Of a stretch of DNA of 64,000 nt, positions 17,456 to 28,449 are shown in pieces. Source of the stretch: Colwellia sp. (GTDB lineage: Bacteria; Pseudomonadota; Gammaproteobacteria; Enterobacterales; Alteromonadaceae); NCBI GenBank assembly GCA_020630795.1, contig JAHDIK010000004.1:225445-289444 (forward strand). Reading direction: 5' to 3'. Under the pieces are notes generated by a model, which saw only the letters and a program-made list of their open reading frames with translations, was not told the origin of the DNA and did no database searches. Positions within the stretch are counted from its first letter, which is position 1; every line of letters begins with the position of its first letter. A program made the position numbers and the translations under genes.

Positions 17456-18817
17456 ATGGCAAAAGTAAAATCAGCTTATGTGTGTACAGACTGTGGTTCT
17501 GAGTACGCACGCTGGCTAGGTCAATGTAACGACTGTAAAGCATGGAACACTATATCTGAATTTAGACAACCTAAAACACCAGCACGTGGTAGCACTTTTT
17601 CAGGTTTTGCAGGCGCTGCGGGTAGCAATGTTCAAACTCTTGACGCTATCGATTTAACAGACTTACCACGATTCTCATCTGGTTTTTCAGAATTTGACCG
17701 CGTTTTAGGTGGTGGCATAGTACCTGGTAGCGCCATTTTAATTGGTGGTGAGCCGGGCGCAGGCAAAAGTACGTTGTTATTGCAAACCATGTGTACACTT
17801 GCAGAGCAAATGGAAGCGCTTTATATAACCGGTGAAGAATCGCTACAGCAAGTTGCGATGCGAGCAAAACGCTTAGGTTTAGCAACCAATAAGCTCAAAA
17901 TGTTATCCGAAACGAGTGTAGAGAATATTTGTTTAATTGCTGAAAAAGAAAAACCTAAAATTGTCGTTATCGATTCAATACAAGTAATGCACATGAGCGA
18001 TATTCAGTCAGCGCCTGGCAGCGTATCTCAAGTACGCGAAACAGCCGCATATTTAACGCGATTTGCCAAACAGCACCATGTTGCAATGTTAATTGTTGGG
18101 CACGTGACTAAAGATGGTTCTTTGGCTGGACCAAAAGTGTTAGAACACTGTATTGATTGTTCGATAATGCTAGAAGGCAGTACTGATTCAAGATACAGAA
18201 CATTAAGAGGCCATAAAAATCGATTTGGCGCTGTTAATGAGTTAGGTGTTTTTGCGATGACAGGAAGCGGATTAAAAGAAGTAAAAAACCCATCTGCTAT
18301 TTTTCTCTCTCGAGGTGAAGAACAAACACCAGGAAGTGTTGTAATGGTATTATGGGAAGGTACGAGGCCTTTACTAGTAGAAATTCAAGCACTTGTTGAT
18401 CACTCCGCTTTAGGCAACCCAAGGCGTGTTGCCGTTGGTGCTGAACAAAACCGTTTATCTATGTTACTTGCGATTCTTAACAGACACGGCGGCTTACAAA
18501 TGAACGATCAAGATGTATTTGTAAACGTTGTAGGCGGCGTTAAAGTTACAGAAACCAGTATCGATTTAGCATTAATTTTAGCACTTGTTTCAAGCTTTAG
18601 AGACAATGCCCTACCTCAAGATTTAGTCGTATTTGGTGAAGTAGGCTTATCAGGTGAAATTCGCCCTGTTCCTAGCGGTCAAGAACGCATTAACGAAGCT
18701 GCAAAGCATGGTTTTACTCGTGCTATTGTTCCGTTTAACAATATGCCTAAAGATAAAATTGACGGTATGACTGTAATAGGTGTGAAGAAGCTAAGCGAGG
18801 CGCTAGAGGTGATCTAG
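17456..18817 (+). CDS. radA: DNA repair protein RadA
   Basis: A RecA-like ATPase that helps branch migration of recombination intermediates. Features in order: C4 zinc finger (C10, C13, C24, C27), Walker A motif GGEPGAGKST (around residue 95), the RadA-specific KNRFG motif (in GHKNRFG), and a C-terminal Lon-protease-like domain (GEVGLSGEIRPV). The length of 453 residues is standard. A strong AGAGGA Shine-Dalgarno sequence precedes the ATG. It converges on the hybrid kinase gene with an eight-base gap, leaving no room for a separate terminator. Confidence 0.97.
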   Translation: MAKVKSAYVCTDCGSEYARWLGQCNDCKAWNTISEFRQPKTPARGSTFSGFAGAAGSNVQTLDAIDLTDLPRFSSGFSEFDRVLGGGIVPGSAILIGGEPGAGKSTLLLQTMCTLAEQMEALYITGEESLQQVAMRAKRLGLATNKLKMLSETSVENICLIAEKEKPKIVVIDSIQVMHMSDIQSAPGSVSQVRETAAYLTRFAKQHHVAMLIVGHVTKDGSLAGPKVLEHCIDCSIMLEGSTDSRYRTLRGHKNRFGAVNELGVFAMTGSGLKEVKNPSAIFLSRGEEQTPGSVVMVLWEGTRPLLVEIQALVDHSALGNPRRVAVGAEQNRLSMLLAILNRHGGLQMNDQDVFVNVVGGVKVTETSIDLALILALVSSFRDNALPQDLVVFGEVGLSGEIRPVPSGQERINEAAKHGFTRAIVPFNNMPKDKIDGMTVIGVKKLSEALEVI

Positions 18818-18825
18818 CGCATAAA

Positions 18826-21270
18826 TTAAGCTGTGTATTTGAGGACGAGGTTAATTAAGTCTTCTTTTTCAAAAGGCTTACCAATATGGTCTGTTACGCC
18901 AATAGCTTTATATTCTTGAACTTCATTCGGTAATATATTGGCAGTAAACGCGATAATTGGTAGGTCTTTTTTAAGTTCTGTTCGTATGATTCGTGTTGCT
19001 TCCATGCCATCCATAATAGGCATCTGTACATCCATCAATATAATATCAAATTGACTAGCTTCCATAGCCTCTAGCGCCAACAAACCGTTTTCTACATGCA
19101 CAACATTGCTATTGATGTTTGACAATACATTTTGAACAATTGTCGCATTGATTCTATTATCTTCCGCAAACAAAATATTAATAACCTTGTTTTCGTCTCG
19201 CTCTTTATCAGCGTTAGCAGGCTGATGTTTTTCGCTATCATTTTCCAGTCGGTTAGTGGTTAGTTCAGCCGCTAAGTCAGACATAATTTCACTACTTGGC
19301 TGAGTAAAATGTGGCATAAATTCTTGATCAATACTCGCCACAGGAGATACAACTGGAATGTCTTTTAACGGCTCTTTATCCGTTTTACTGCCTCCAACAG
19401 CATGGTTCAATGCCTTAATTAAATCTTTAGTAATTAATGGCTTGTGTAGTATTGTATAATCTTTAGATATTTTTAAATGGTCCGCATTAAAAGCGGTGAA
19501 AATAATAATTTTATGTATTGGGTATTCTTGATTCAACAATGCTGCAATTAACATGTCGCCATTTAAGTCTGGTAAGCACCAGTCAGTTAATACCACATCA
19601 TAACTATTTGACTTAATATTTGATAACGCAGACTGAATGTCAGATACGCAAGTCACATCCATGTTCAATTTTTTCAGCAATCTAGAAGTCACATCACTTG
19701 TATTTTGGTCGTCTTCAACAACAAGAATGCTTCGACCAACCAAACGTTCTACTTTCAATTCGGGTAGTATAATTTCTGTTGAAGGTTCAAGTGGCAAGAA
19801 TAGTGAGAAGCATGACCCCTTGCCCTGCTCACTCGTTACAGTAATTTCCCCATCCATTAATTCACTTAAGAGTTTAGAAATAGCTAGGCCTAATCCTGTT
19901 CCACCGTATTTTCTTGTAGTTGATAATTCTGCTTGATTAAAACGCTTAAACAAACGCGATTGTTGCTCGTCACTTAACCCTATGCCTGTATCAGCTACAC
20001 TAAAACTAACCCCCGCACACACCTTGCCGCTAAATACTTTACTTTCGGGCTTTACGGTAACAATTACTGAACCTTCTTCCGTAAATTTTATAGCATTTGA
20101 AATGAGATTAAGAATAATCTGGTTGATACGAATAGGGTCGCCTTTGTAGTAATCAGAAAGATCTTCTTCAAGCTTAAAAACCAATTCTAAGCCTTTATCT
20201 GACGCTTTATAACCAATCATGACTTTTAGGTGATCTAACAACTCATCTAAATTAAAATCGATTTTCTCAATCGTTAAACTTTTAGACTCTATTTTTGAAA
20301 AGTCTAAAATATCATTAATAATGGTCATTAATGAGCGAGCGGAAAACTTAAGCTTTTCCATGAAATCACGCTGAGTGGAAGAAAGCTCGGTGTCTAAAAC
20401 AATGTCACTCAATCCAATAATGCCATTCATAGGTGTACGTATTTCATGCGACATATTGGCGAGAAACTGAGACTTAACCTCTGATGCTTTTTTTGCTTCT
20501 CGCGTACGTTTTTTTAGTACAACAGCTTGTCGAGTTAATGCTAAAATAAAGGTACTAAGCAAACAAATAATACCAATAGAAATACATATGAATAATTGTT
20601 TTCGAGAGGCTTGCATAAGCTGTTCTGACTCAATTTGAGATTGAGTAATATAGCCAACTAAACTCGACGACTTTTCTTTTTCAACACTAATATCAACCTT
20701 GTTACTGTTTTTCAAAATAAAGTCGATGTGAAGCTTAATCATGTTCCATTGAACATCAAAATCATTTAAAGCCTCAAAGTCAGTGTCATGCTTCGTAATA
20801 AACTCTGTAACCTTGCTTGCTTTGTTGTACGAGGGAAGAAAACTATAGTTATTAACAAGTACAATAAGCTCATTCGTAATATTCTGTATATTAAACGGCG
20901 CGTTAACTAATGTTTCAGACAACGACGTTACCAGTTTTTTTGACGTTTTTAACATCGTCGCGACTTGCAAATATTGAGTGGTTTCTTCCTCAAAAAGTCG
21001 AACTTTTTTAATCAACTCATAGTTTTCATTCGGTAGTTTTTTTAATAATTGATCTATTTTCAATCGGTACTGTGCATGCTGATCGTAATGGAAAATAGTT
21101 GGAGACACCATAGAAACTGACTCAAGCGAAAACTCTACAACCGATTTGTTAATCTCACCTTTTATTGTTTTGTGTTGCTCGAAGGTTTGTATATCACGAT
21201 AAAAATCAACACCCAATATGCTTACTATTGCTAACAAACTTAACGCGATAAATTCAGGCCAATACTTCAT
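18826..21270 (-). CDS. Hybrid sensor histidine kinase with two receiver domains
   Basis: An 814-residue membrane kinase. Order: transmembrane helix 1 (about 7-23), an all-helical periplasmic sensor (about 25-225), transmembrane helix 2 (about 226-245), HisKA with phosphorylated H275 in SHEIRTPMNG, HATPase with N392 and the DTGIG and GGTGLGLAI boxes, receiver 1 with D563, and receiver 2 with D747. There is no Hpt domain, so phosphotransfer must use a separate partner or work between the receivers. Its ATG overlaps the stop of the upstream di-haem peroxidase-like gene by four bases, so the two are made together and may sense and respond to the same periplasmic condition. No DNA-binding response regulator is adjacent. 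Confidence 0.92.
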   Translation of the reverse strand: MKYWPEFIALSLLAIVSILGVDFYRDIQTFEQHKTIKGEINKSVVEFSLESVSMVSPTIFHYDQHAQYRLKIDQLLKKLPNENYELIKKVRLFEEETTQYLQVATMLKTSKKLVTSLSETLVNAPFNIQNITNELIVLVNNYSFLPSYNKASKVTEFITKHDTDFEALNDFDVQWNMIKLHIDFILKNSNKVDISVEKEKSSSLVGYITQSQIESEQLMQASRKQLFICISIGIICLLSTFILALTRQAVVLKKRTREAKKASEVKSQFLANMSHEIRTPMNGIIGLSDIVLDTELSSTQRDFMEKLKFSARSLMTIINDILDFSKIESKSLTIEKIDFNLDELLDHLKVMIGYKASDKGLELVFKLEEDLSDYYKGDPIRINQIILNLISNAIKFTEEGSVIVTVKPESKVFSGKVCAGVSFSVADTGIGLSDEQQSRLFKRFNQAELSTTRKYGGTGLGLAISKLLSELMDGEITVTSEQGKGSCFSLFLPLEPSTEIILPELKVERLVGRSILVVEDDQNTSDVTSRLLKKLNMDVTCVSDIQSALSNIKSNSYDVVLTDWCLPDLNGDMLIAALLNQEYPIHKIIIFTAFNADHLKISKDYTILHKPLITKDLIKALNHAVGGSKTDKEPLKDIPVVSPVASIDQEFMPHFTQPSSEIMSDLAAELTTNRLENDSEKHQPANADKERDENKVINILFAEDNRINATIVQNVLSNINSNVVHVENGLLALEAMEASQFDIILMDVQMPIMDGMEATRIIRTELKKDLPIIAFTANILPNEVQEYKAIGVTDHIGKPFEKEDLINLVLKYTA

Positions 21271-22286
21271 TGTGATTCTCCTGACGTGCTTACTTTCCCT
21301 GTAAAGCTTTTTAATAGCGCGGTAATATCGTCAACATCATCATCAGCTAGCATAATCCCTAACTGCATTCGCCCCATTAAACGTACGGCGTCTTCCAATT
21401 TACCTACAGACCCATCGTGAAAATAAGGTGCTGTGAGCGCTACATTTCTCAATGAAGGAACTTTATAAACATGTAAATCTTTGTTTTCGTTAGTTACGTT
21501 AAATCGCCCTTTATCTTTTAGTAAAGACGGAGGCGCTTCATCTATACGGCCAATTTTTTGAAAAAGATTACCGCCTATATTTCGTCCTTGATGACAGGTT
21601 ATACAACCAAATTGTTGGAATTTATCTAAACCACGTTTTTGCTGAATCGTTAACGCCGTTTCATCACCTAATAAATATTTATCAATGGGGGAATTGTGAG
21701 TAATTAACGATTCTTCATAGGTGGTAATCGCTTTAATAACATTTTTTTCGGTTACACCATTTGGATCTAAATCTTTAAAAGCTTTTGCAAACGTGGGAGT
21801 CGCTTTAAGTTTTGGAATAATTTGTTGAAAATTAGAGCCCATTTCAACCGGATTATGAATAGGACCAATTGCTTGATCGTTTAGGGTTAAACTACGGCCA
21901 TCCCAAAACTGCCTAAAATTAAGTGATGAATTTAAAACAGTCGGTGAATTACGTGTACCTGTTTTACTTCCTACCCCTACAGAAACAGGAAATCCATCGT
22001 CTCCCCCACTATTAACTGCGTGGCAAGATGCACAAGAAATAGTATTGTCAGCTGAAAGCAACGTTGAATTAAACAGGGCTTCACCTAACATAACCCAATC
22101 TTTATTTATTGCAGTAATAATAGGTAAAGGTTGCAGTGCTCCTAATACAGGACGCTCTTGATAGGTTGTTTCATGAATAATGTTATCACGTAGAGCTTCA
22201 GGTTCTGTTGACTTAAAATAACCTACCGTGAACACAAATATAAACGCTATGATCAGAAAAATTATTCTACTGTAATGTTTTGGCAT
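21267..22286 (-). CDS. Di-haem cytochrome c peroxidase / MauG-family protein
   Basis: A membrane-anchored periplasmic protein of 339 residues from the chosen start. After a hydrophobic N-terminal anchor (about 8-25) it has two haem c sites, CASCH (85-89) and CITCH (228-232), with the WDGRS and YFHDGS segments of the family. Members reduce hydrogen peroxide or, like MauG, oxidise protein side chains. The open frame extends upstream to 22367, but that longer start lies inside the metH terminator (22346-22381), so the ATG at 22286 is preferred. It overlaps the following hybrid kinase by four bases. Which family role it plays is not resolved. Confidence 0.88.
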   Translation of the reverse strand: MPKHYSRIIFLIIAFIFVFTVGYFKSTEPEALRDNIIHETTYQERPVLGALQPLPIITAINKDWVMLGEALFNSTLLSADNTISCASCHAVNSGGDDGFPVSVGVGSKTGTRNSPTVLNSSLNFRQFWDGRSLTLNDQAIGPIHNPVEMGSNFQQIIPKLKATPTFAKAFKDLDPNGVTEKNVIKAITTYEESLITHNSPIDKYLLGDETALTIQQKRGLDKFQQFGCITCHQGRNIGGNLFQKIGRIDEAPPSLLKDKGRFNVTNENKDLHVYKVPSLRNVALTAPYFHDGSVGKLEDAVRLMGRMQLGIMLADDDVDDITALLKSFTGKVSTSGESQ

Positions 22287-22345
22287 AAATAAATGCGGCT
22301 TTCCTTGCAATGTATTATTCAAATATAGCCTACAAATTGGCTTTT

Positions 22346-22381
22346 TAAAAAATAAAAAAATGGCCACTTTACAGTAGCCAT
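22346..22381 (-). terminator. Intrinsic terminator of metH
   Basis: On the minus strand ATGGCTACT and AGTGGCCAT form a nine-pair stem (one G-U) around a GTAA loop, followed by a long T-rich run. It sits 11 bases after the metH stop and would separate it from the peroxidase-kinase pair. Confidence 0.9.
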
Positions 22382-22392
22382 TTTCAATATTG

Positions 22393-25300
22393 TTATTCTG
22401 GTTCGTAATCTAGATTAGCAGACAACCACCGCTCTGCTTGCGGCATGGTCATTTCCTTTCTAATCGCGTAATCTTCGACTTGATCTTTAGCTACTTTGGC
22501 AACCGCAAAATATTTTGATTCAGGGTGAGCAAAGTACCAACCACTTACAGCAGCTCCTGGCCACATTGCAAAGCTAGAGGTTAACTCCATACCAATATTC
22601 TTTTCTACGTCGAGCAAGTCCCACAATAAACCTTTTTCCGTATGTTCAGGACAAGCTGGATAACCAGGTGCTGGTCGAATACCTTGATATTTCTCTCTGA
22701 TAAGGTCGTCGTTCTCTAGGTTTTCATCAGGAGCATATCCCCAGTATTCTTTACGTATTTTTTCATGTAAATATTCAGCAGTCGCTTCTGCTAAACGATC
22801 TGCCACCGCTTTCGCCATTATACTGTTGTAATCGTCGTGTTCAGCATCAAACGCTTTTACAATGTCGTCTACACCAAATCCTGCTGATACAGCAAACGCC
22901 CCTACATAATCGTCAATACCTGACGCTTTATCCGCCACATAATCAGATAAACAGCGATTATACTGACCCGCTGGCTTTTTACTTTGTTGGCGCAATTGGT
23001 GCAACTTAGTTAATGGGGTCGTTTTTTCTTCATCAGAAAACACGACTAAATCATCCTTTTCTTTGTAGGCTGGGAATAAGCCAAAAACAGCTTTAGCGCA
23101 TAATTTTTTATTGTTAATCACATCATCTAGCATAGCATTAGCATCGTTAAACAATTTAGTTGCTTCTTGTCCCACGACTTCGTGTTTTAAGATGAGTGGG
23201 TATTTACCAGACAATTGCCATGTCATAAAAAACGGTGTCCAATCAATGTAATTTCTCACAATGTTTAGATCAATATCGTTTAACACGGTTACGCCAAGCT
23301 TATTTGGCTTTGTTGGAGTGTAATCGTCAAAACTTATAGGAACAGCATTCGCTCGCGCATCTTCAAGAGAAATAAGCGTTGAGCGAGGGCCTTTTTTATA
23401 ATGACGTTCGCGTACGCGTTCATATTCGTCTTTTTGGCGCTCCATAAATGCAGGTCGAAGCTCTTCTGACAATAACGCGCTAACAACTGACACAGAACGC
23501 GATGCATTAGGAACATATACCACAGGGTGCTCATATTGAGGCTCTATTTTTACTGCCGTATGCGCCTTTGACGTTGTAGCACCACCGATTAATAGCGGAA
23601 GTTCGTAGTTTTGTCGCTTCATTTCTTTGGCAACATGCACCATTTCATCAAGCGATGGTGTAATTAAACCCGATAAGCCAATAATATCGCACTTTTCAGC
23701 CTTTGCTACACGCAAGATCTCTTCACACGAAACCATCACGCCCAAATCGATAATGTCATAGTTATTACATTGTAAAACGACCCCAACAATGTTTTTACCG
23801 ATATCGTGAACATCACCTTTTACAGTGGCTAACAGTACTTTACCGTTTGATGATACTTCGGTTTTTTCAGCTTCAATAAAAGGGTTTAAATGCGCTACAG
23901 CTTGCTTCATTACACGAGCCGATTTTACCACTTGCGGTAAAAACATTTCACCAGCACCAAATAAATCGCCAACCACGTTCATTCCGTCCATCAACGGGCC
24001 TTCAATAACGTCTAACGGGCGAGCGGCTTCTAATCGAGCGGCTTCAGTATCTTCTACAATAAATTCGTTAATGCCCTTAACAAGCGAGTGCTCTAAACGT
24101 TTATTAATTGGTAATTCTCGCCACGATAGATCTGCTTTTGTATTTTGAGAGCCACTTTGACCGCGATACTGCTCAGCAATATCAAGTAAACGTTCGGTAG
24201 CATCTTCATCAGTATTTTGAATAACATCTTCTACCGCTTTAAGCAGGTCTTTAGGAATATCAGAATAAATAGCGAGTTGACCTGCATTTACAATGCCCAT
24301 ATCCATACCATTTTTTATCGCATGATATAGAAATACAGCATGAATGGCTTCACGAACTATGTTGTTACCACGAAATGAAAATGAAACGTTAGACACACCA
24401 CCCGAGATCATGGCGTACGGTAGGTTGTCTTTAATATCTTTAACGGCTTCAATAAAATCTACGGCATAATTGTTATGTTCTTCAATTCCAGTCGCAACAG
24501 CGAAAATGTTTGGATCGAAAATAATGTCTTCTGCAGGAAACCCAATTTCATCAACCAATATATGATATGCACGATGACAAATTTCATATTTACGCTCACG
24601 CGTATCTGCTTGCCCTACTTCATCAAAAGCCATAACAATCACGGCAGCACCATAACGACGTAGTAACTCTGCTTGCTTACGGAAAACGTCTTCGCCTTCC
24701 TTCATACTAATTGAGTTAACAACACCTTTACCTTGTATGCACTTTAAGCCCTCTTCTAAAATATCCCATTTAGAAGAGTCAATCATTACAGGGACTTTCG
24801 CTATATCAGGCTCACCAGCGATTAAATTTAAGAAACGAATCATGGCTGCTTTTGAATCAAGCATGCCTTCATCCATATTTATATCGATGATCTGTGCGCC
24901 ATTTTCTACTTGTTGCAGAGCAACTGCGATTGCTTCATCAAACTTTTCTTCAGTAATCAATCGTTTGAAAATAGCCGAGCCTGTTACGTTAGTTCGTTCA
25001 CCAACGTTAACAAATAAAGTATCTTCCTTAATAGTTAGCGCTTCAAGGCCTGATAATCTACACGCAATTTCGCGCGTTTTTATTTCTCTAGGAGTAATAC
25101 CTGCTACTGATTCAGCCATGCCTTTAATGTGAGCAGGTGTTGTACCACAACATCCACCGATGATATTCAAAAAGCCTGACGATGCCCATTCAGCAACGTG
25201 TTGATTCATATCTTCGACGGTAAAATCGTATTCTCCAAAAGCATTAGGTAAACCGGCATTTGGGTGAGCAGATACTGCAGTATCTGAAATTCGACTTAAC

Positions 25301-26085
25301 TCTTGAACATATTCACGTAATTCAACGGGTCCAAGCGCACAATTCAAACCAAACGAAATAGGTTTAGCATGACGTAGTGAGTTATAAAAAGCTTCCGTAG
25401 TTTGCCCAGATAACGTTCGGCCTGAAGCATCGGTAATTGTGCCAGATATCATCACAGGATAACGCACACCTAGCTCATCAAATACGGTTTCTACAGCAAA
25501 AATAGCAGCTTTAGCATTTAACGTATCAAAAATAGTTTCAATCAGAATGATGTCTGAACCACCTTCAATTAACGCTTTGGTTGACTCAATATAAGCGTCT
25601 TTTAACTCGTCAAAGGTAACGTTTCGAAATGCAGGATCATTTACATCAGGTGATATAGAACATGTTCGGTTTGTTGGGCCTAAAACACCCGCAACAAAAC
25701 GAGGTTTATCTGGATTTTTTTGTGTGTATTCATCCGCAGCCTTTCTCGCAATTTGTGCTGCAACGAGGTTAATTTCAGCACTGTAATCTTCCATGTCGTA
25801 ATCAGCCATGGCGATTGTGGTTGCATTAAAGGTATTGGTTTCTAATATATCGGCACCAGCCTCTAGGTACTCACAATGAATAGCTTTAATAATATCTGGC
25901 TGTGTTAATACCAACATATCATTATTGCCTTTAACATCTAGATGCCAATCAGCAAAACGCTCACCACGATAATCTTGTTCTTCAAATTTATAAGCCTGAA
26001 TCATGGTACCCATAGCACCATCAAGTATTAATATATTCTTGCTAATTTGTTGTTCTAAACTTATAAAACTCGCTGACTTTTGCAT
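22393..26085 (-). CDS. metH: Cobalamin-dependent methionine synthase
   Basis: Transfers a methyl group from methyltetrahydrofolate through cobalamin to homocysteine. The 1230 residues show all four modules: homocysteine-binding barrel with zinc cysteines (GLNCALG and [10 protein letters not shown], within the first 330 residues), pterin-binding barrel ([11 protein letters not shown] onwards), B12-binding domain with DVHDIGKN (about 755-765), and the C-terminal reactivation domain ([12 protein letters not shown], then [11 protein letters not shown]). Full length. It starts 43 bases after metA and has no MetJ box of its own, so it likely shares the MetJ-controlled metA promoter. This organism therefore makes methionine with imported or self-made B12. 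Confidence 0.98.
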   Translation of the reverse strand: MQKSASFISLEQQISKNILILDGAMGTMIQAYKFEEQDYRGERFADWHLDVKGNNDMLVLTQPDIIKAIHCEYLEAGADILETNTFNATTIAMADYDMEDYSAEINLVAAQIARKAADEYTQKNPDKPRFVAGVLGPTNRTCSISPDVNDPAFRNVTFDELKDAYIESTKALIEGGSDIILIETIFDTLNAKAAIFAVETVFDELGVRYPVMISGTITDASGRTLSGQTTEAFYNSLRHAKPISFGLNCALGPVELREYVQELSRISDTAVSAHPNAGLPNAFGEYDFTVEDMNQHVAEWASSGFLNIIGGCCGTTPAHIKGMAESVAGITPREIKTREIACRLSGLEALTIKEDTLFVNVGERTNVTGSAIFKRLITEEKFDEAIAVALQQVENGAQIIDINMDEGMLDSKAAMIRFLNLIAGEPDIAKVPVMIDSSKWDILEEGLKCIQGKGVVNSISMKEGEDVFRKQAELLRRYGAAVIVMAFDEVGQADTRERKYEICHRAYHILVDEIGFPAEDIIFDPNIFAVATGIEEHNNYAVDFIEAVKDIKDNLPYAMISGGVSNVSFSFRGNNIVREAIHAVFLYHAIKNGMDMGIVNAGQLAIYSDIPKDLLKAVEDVIQNTDEDATERLLDIAEQYRGQSGSQNTKADLSWRELPINKRLEHSLVKGINEFIVEDTEAARLEAARPLDVIEGPLMDGMNVVGDLFGAGEMFLPQVVKSARVMKQAVAHLNPFIEAEKTEVSSNGKVLLATVKGDVHDIGKNIVGVVLQCNNYDIIDLGVMVSCEEILRVAKAEKCDIIGLSGLITPSLDEMVHVAKEMKRQNYELPLLIGGATTSKAHTAVKIEPQYEHPVVYVPNASRSVSVVSALLSEELRPAFMERQKDEYERVRERHYKKGPRSTLISLEDARANAVPISFDDYTPTKPNKLGVTVLNDIDLNIVRNYIDWTPFFMTWQLSGKYPLILKHEVVGQEATKLFNDANAMLDDVINNKKLCAKAVFGLFPAYKEKDDLVVFSDEEKTTPLTKLHQLRQQSKKPAGQYNRCLSDYVADKASGIDDYVGAFAVSAGFGVDDIVKAFDAEHDDYNSIMAKAVADRLAEATAEYLHEKIRKEYWGYAPDENLENDDLIREKYQGIRPAPGYPACPEHTEKGLLWDLLDVEKNIGMELTSSFAMWPGAAVSGWYFAHPESKYFAVAKVAKDQVEDYAIRKEMTMPQAERWLSANLDYEPE

Positions 26086-26128
26086 TTTTTTTCCGGAAAA
26101 TATTTATAGTAAACAATAAAGAAACAAA

Positions 26129-27082
26129 CTATTTATCGTTATGTGAACTAGGGTGAAGCGCTTTTATGTTATCAGCGTCTAACTTGTACGGTGTAATTTG
26201 ATACACATAATAGTTAAGCCAGTTAGTAAACAATAAACTGCCGTGACTTTTCCAAGTACTACTCACTTTGTTGTTAGCATTATTATCAGGATAGTAGTTC
26301 TCTGGAACTTCAGGATCCTTACCTGCATTTAAGTCACGTAAAAACTCTTCATGCAGTGTTTCAGCGTCATATTCGGGGTGCCCAGTTAAATATACTTGCT
26401 GCTTATTTTTACTGGCTGCAACGTAAACACCCGCTTGTTCAGACTCAGCAATAATTTGCAAATCAGGCACTGATAAATAATCAGATTTCTCGATATAGCC
26501 ATAACGTGAGTGCGGAACATTAAAGCTCTCTTCAAACCCACGAGTAAGTGACTCGCAAATATCATTCGGTTTATGTTTGTAAACACCTGATAATTTTTGC
26601 TTACGTAATTTTCGCTGTAACCCATAATGATGAAACAACGCAGCATGAGCAGCCCAGCATGAAAACATTGTTGATGTTACGTTTTCTTCTGCCCAGTCAA
26701 ATACTTCACATATTTTGTCCCAAAAGGTTACTTGGCTGTAATCCATAAGGGCTAGCGGAGCACCTGTAATAATTAAACCGTCATATTGTTTGTGCTTAAT
26801 ATCGTCGAATAGGCAATAGAAGTTTTCTAAATGTTCTTTAGGTGTATTTTTTGATTCGTTGGCATGAATACGAACAAACTCAATATTTATTTGAAGCGGC
26901 GTGTTAGACAGCATTCTTAAAATTTGAACTTCCGTCTCAATTTTATTTGGCATTAGGTTGAGAATAGCCACTTGCATTGGACGAATTTCTTGATTAGCAG
27001 CGCGATGCTCAGACATAACGAAGATATTTTCGTTACTTAATACAGACAAAGCGGGTAATTGATCAGGAATTTTTATGGGCAT
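26129..27082 (-). CDS. metA: Homoserine O-succinyltransferase (MetA family)
   Basis: Activates homoserine in methionine synthesis. The sequence begins MPIKIPDQLPAL, as in other MetA proteins, and shows NLMPNKIETE, the catalytic-cysteine segment FSCWAAHAA, and GHPEYDAET with its His-Glu pair. The succinyl versus acetyl preference cannot be read reliably, so acyl specificity is inferred from lineage. The open frame runs up to 27139, but that start would lie upstream of or at the predicted transcript start (about 27131), so I place the ATG at 27082, giving 317 residues. Followed by metH, 43 bases on. Confidence 0.96.
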   Translation of the reverse strand: MPIKIPDQLPALSVLSNENIFVMSEHRAANQEIRPMQVAILNLMPNKIETEVQILRMLSNTPLQINIEFVRIHANESKNTPKEHLENFYCLFDDIKHKQYDGLIITGAPLALMDYSQVTFWDKICEVFDWAEENVTSTMFSCWAAHAALFHHYGLQRKLRKQKLSGVYKHKPNDICESLTRGFEESFNVPHSRYGYIEKSDYLSVPDLQIIAESEQAGVYVAASKNKQQVYLTGHPEYDAETLHEEFLRDLNAGKDPEVPENYYPDNNANNKVSSTWKSHGSLLFTNWLNYYVYQITPYKLDADNIKALHPSSHNDK

Positions 27083-27137
27083 AACACTCAACCTACAGCA
27101 AAATGAATCAAATAATTCACAAATATAGTGAATTATC

Positions 27138-27194
27138 ATATTACTGGTATTTATAGCTATGTCAACATCTAAACGTATAGACGTCTAAACGTTT
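27138..27194 (-). promoter_or_regulatory. metA promoter with tandem MetJ (met) boxes
   Basis: On the minus strand, -35 TTGACA (27160-27165) and -10 TAATAT (27138-27143) are 16 bases apart, an excellent sigma-70 promoter. Adjacent 8-base units at 27171-27178 (AAACGTAT), 27179-27186 (AGACGTCT, the exact met-box consensus) and 27187-27194 (AAACGTTT) form a tandem array, with a poorer fourth unit at 27163-27170 overlapping the -35. MetJ with S-adenosylmethionine would block polymerase here. The promoter also supports the shorter metA start. Confidence 0.92.
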
Positions 27195-27303
27195 TTATAC
27201 ACTCCATATCAATTTAGAATAAGAGTCTTTAAACGTAAATCTTTACGCACTTTCTCCATGTGTTATTTAGCACCAACATGATCTTCTTCACTAAATTAAA
27301 GAC

Positions 27304-27330
27304 AAAAAAAATCTCGGCAAAGCCGAGATT
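27304..27330 (-). terminator. Intrinsic terminator of recA
   Basis: On the minus strand AATCTCGGC and GCCGAGATT form a nine-pair stem around a TTT loop, followed by six T, 20 bases past the recA stop. Confidence 0.95.
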
Positions 27331-27349
27331 TTAATATACAAAAACAATA

Positions 27350-28378
27350 CTATTCTGCTGTTTCTTCCGCTGGAGCAACTTCAGGCTGGCCTTTTACAAG
27401 TAGCTCGGCACGTAAGCGCTGATCTAATTCTTTCGCTATTTCTGGGTGCTCTTCTAAATATTTAGTTGAGTTAGCTTTACCTTGACCAATCTTGTCACCG
27501 TTATAACTATACCAAGCACCTGCTTTCTCAACCATTTTATGCTTAACACCTAGGTCAATTAGTTCACCAAGACTGTTAATACCTTCACCGTACAAAATTT
27601 GAAATTCAACTTGCTTAAATGGAGGAGCAATTTTGTTCTTCACAACTTTAACGCGAGTTTCGTTACCGACAATTTCATCGCCATTTTTAACTGCACCAAT
27701 ACGACGTATATCTAAACGTACCGAAGCATAAAACTTAAGTGCATTACCACCCGTTGTTGTTTCTGGGCTACCAAACATAACACCAATTTTCATACGAATT
27801 TGGTTGATGAAAATCATCATGGTGTTAGATTGTTTTAAGTTACCAGTAAGTTTACGCATAGCTTGAGACAGCATTCTTGCTTGAAGACCCATGTGTGAGT
27901 CGCCCATATCACCTTCAATTTCAGCTTTAGGTGTTAGTGCAGCTACTGAATCGACTACGATTACATCAATTGCACCAGAGCGCGTTAACATGTCACAAAT
28001 TTCTAAAGCTTGCTCACCTGTATCAGGCTGAGAAACAAGTAGTTCATCAATATTTACACCTAATTTTTCAGCATAAATGGGGTCAAGAGCATGCTCAGCA
28101 TCTACGAATGCACACACTTTACCATTACGTTGCGCTTCTGCGATAACTTCTAACGTTAAAGTAGTTTTACCACTTGATTCTGGACCATAAATTTCAACAA
28201 CACGTCCTAATGGCAAACCACCAGCACCAAGAGCAATATCTAATCCTAAAGAACCAGTAGAGATAGTTTCAACATCCATACTACGGTTATCGCCCAATTT
28301 CATAATTGAACCTTTACCAAATTGACGCTCTATTTGGCTTAACGCAGCGGATAGTGCTTTTTCTTTATTATCGTTCAT
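27350..28378 (-). CDS. recA: Recombinase RecA
   Basis: Central strand-exchange protein and SOS co-protease. Its 342 residues include Walker A GPESSGKT (65-72), the nearly invariant core through [15 protein letters not shown], and a short acidic C-terminal tail ending APAEETAE. It carries an SOS promoter (28422-28449) and its own terminator, so it is monocistronic. No recX gene follows it; the next gene downstream is metA with a separate promoter. Confidence 0.99.
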   Translation of the reverse strand: MNDNKEKALSAALSQIERQFGKGSIMKLGDNRSMDVETISTGSLGLDIALGAGGLPLGRVVEIYGPESSGKTTLTLEVIAEAQRNGKVCAFVDAEHALDPIYAEKLGVNIDELLVSQPDTGEQALEICDMLTRSGAIDVIVVDSVAALTPKAEIEGDMGDSHMGLQARMLSQAMRKLTGNLKQSNTMMIFINQIRMKIGVMFGSPETTTGGNALKFYASVRLDIRRIGAVKNGDEIVGNETRVKVVKNKIAPPFKQVEFQILYGEGINSLGELIDLGVKHKMVEKAGAWYSYNGDKIGQGKANSTKYLEEHPEIAKELDQRLRAELLVKGQPEVAPAEETAE

Positions 28379-28421
28379 GTATTGCTCCAGAAATTGAATG
28401 CTTTTTCGTTTTGATGCGAGA

Positions 28422-28449
28422 AGTATACTGTATGACCGTACAGTATCAA
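28422..28449 (-). promoter_or_regulatory. recA SOS promoter with LexA box
   Basis: On the minus strand: -35 TTGATA (28444-28449), a 16-base spacer that is itself the LexA box (28428-28443, CTGT-N8-ACAG form), and -10 TATACT (28422-28427). This is almost the same layout as the E. coli recA promoter, where the LexA box fills the spacer. Confidence 0.96.

Noticed and set aside
22287..22367. N-terminal extension of the di-haem peroxidase-like frame
   Set aside because: Would start inside the metH terminator hairpin, and the internal ATG directly precedes a normal membrane anchor.
24737..25132. Plus-strand frame of 131 codons inside metH
   Set aside because: Antisense shadow; metH is intact on the minus strand.
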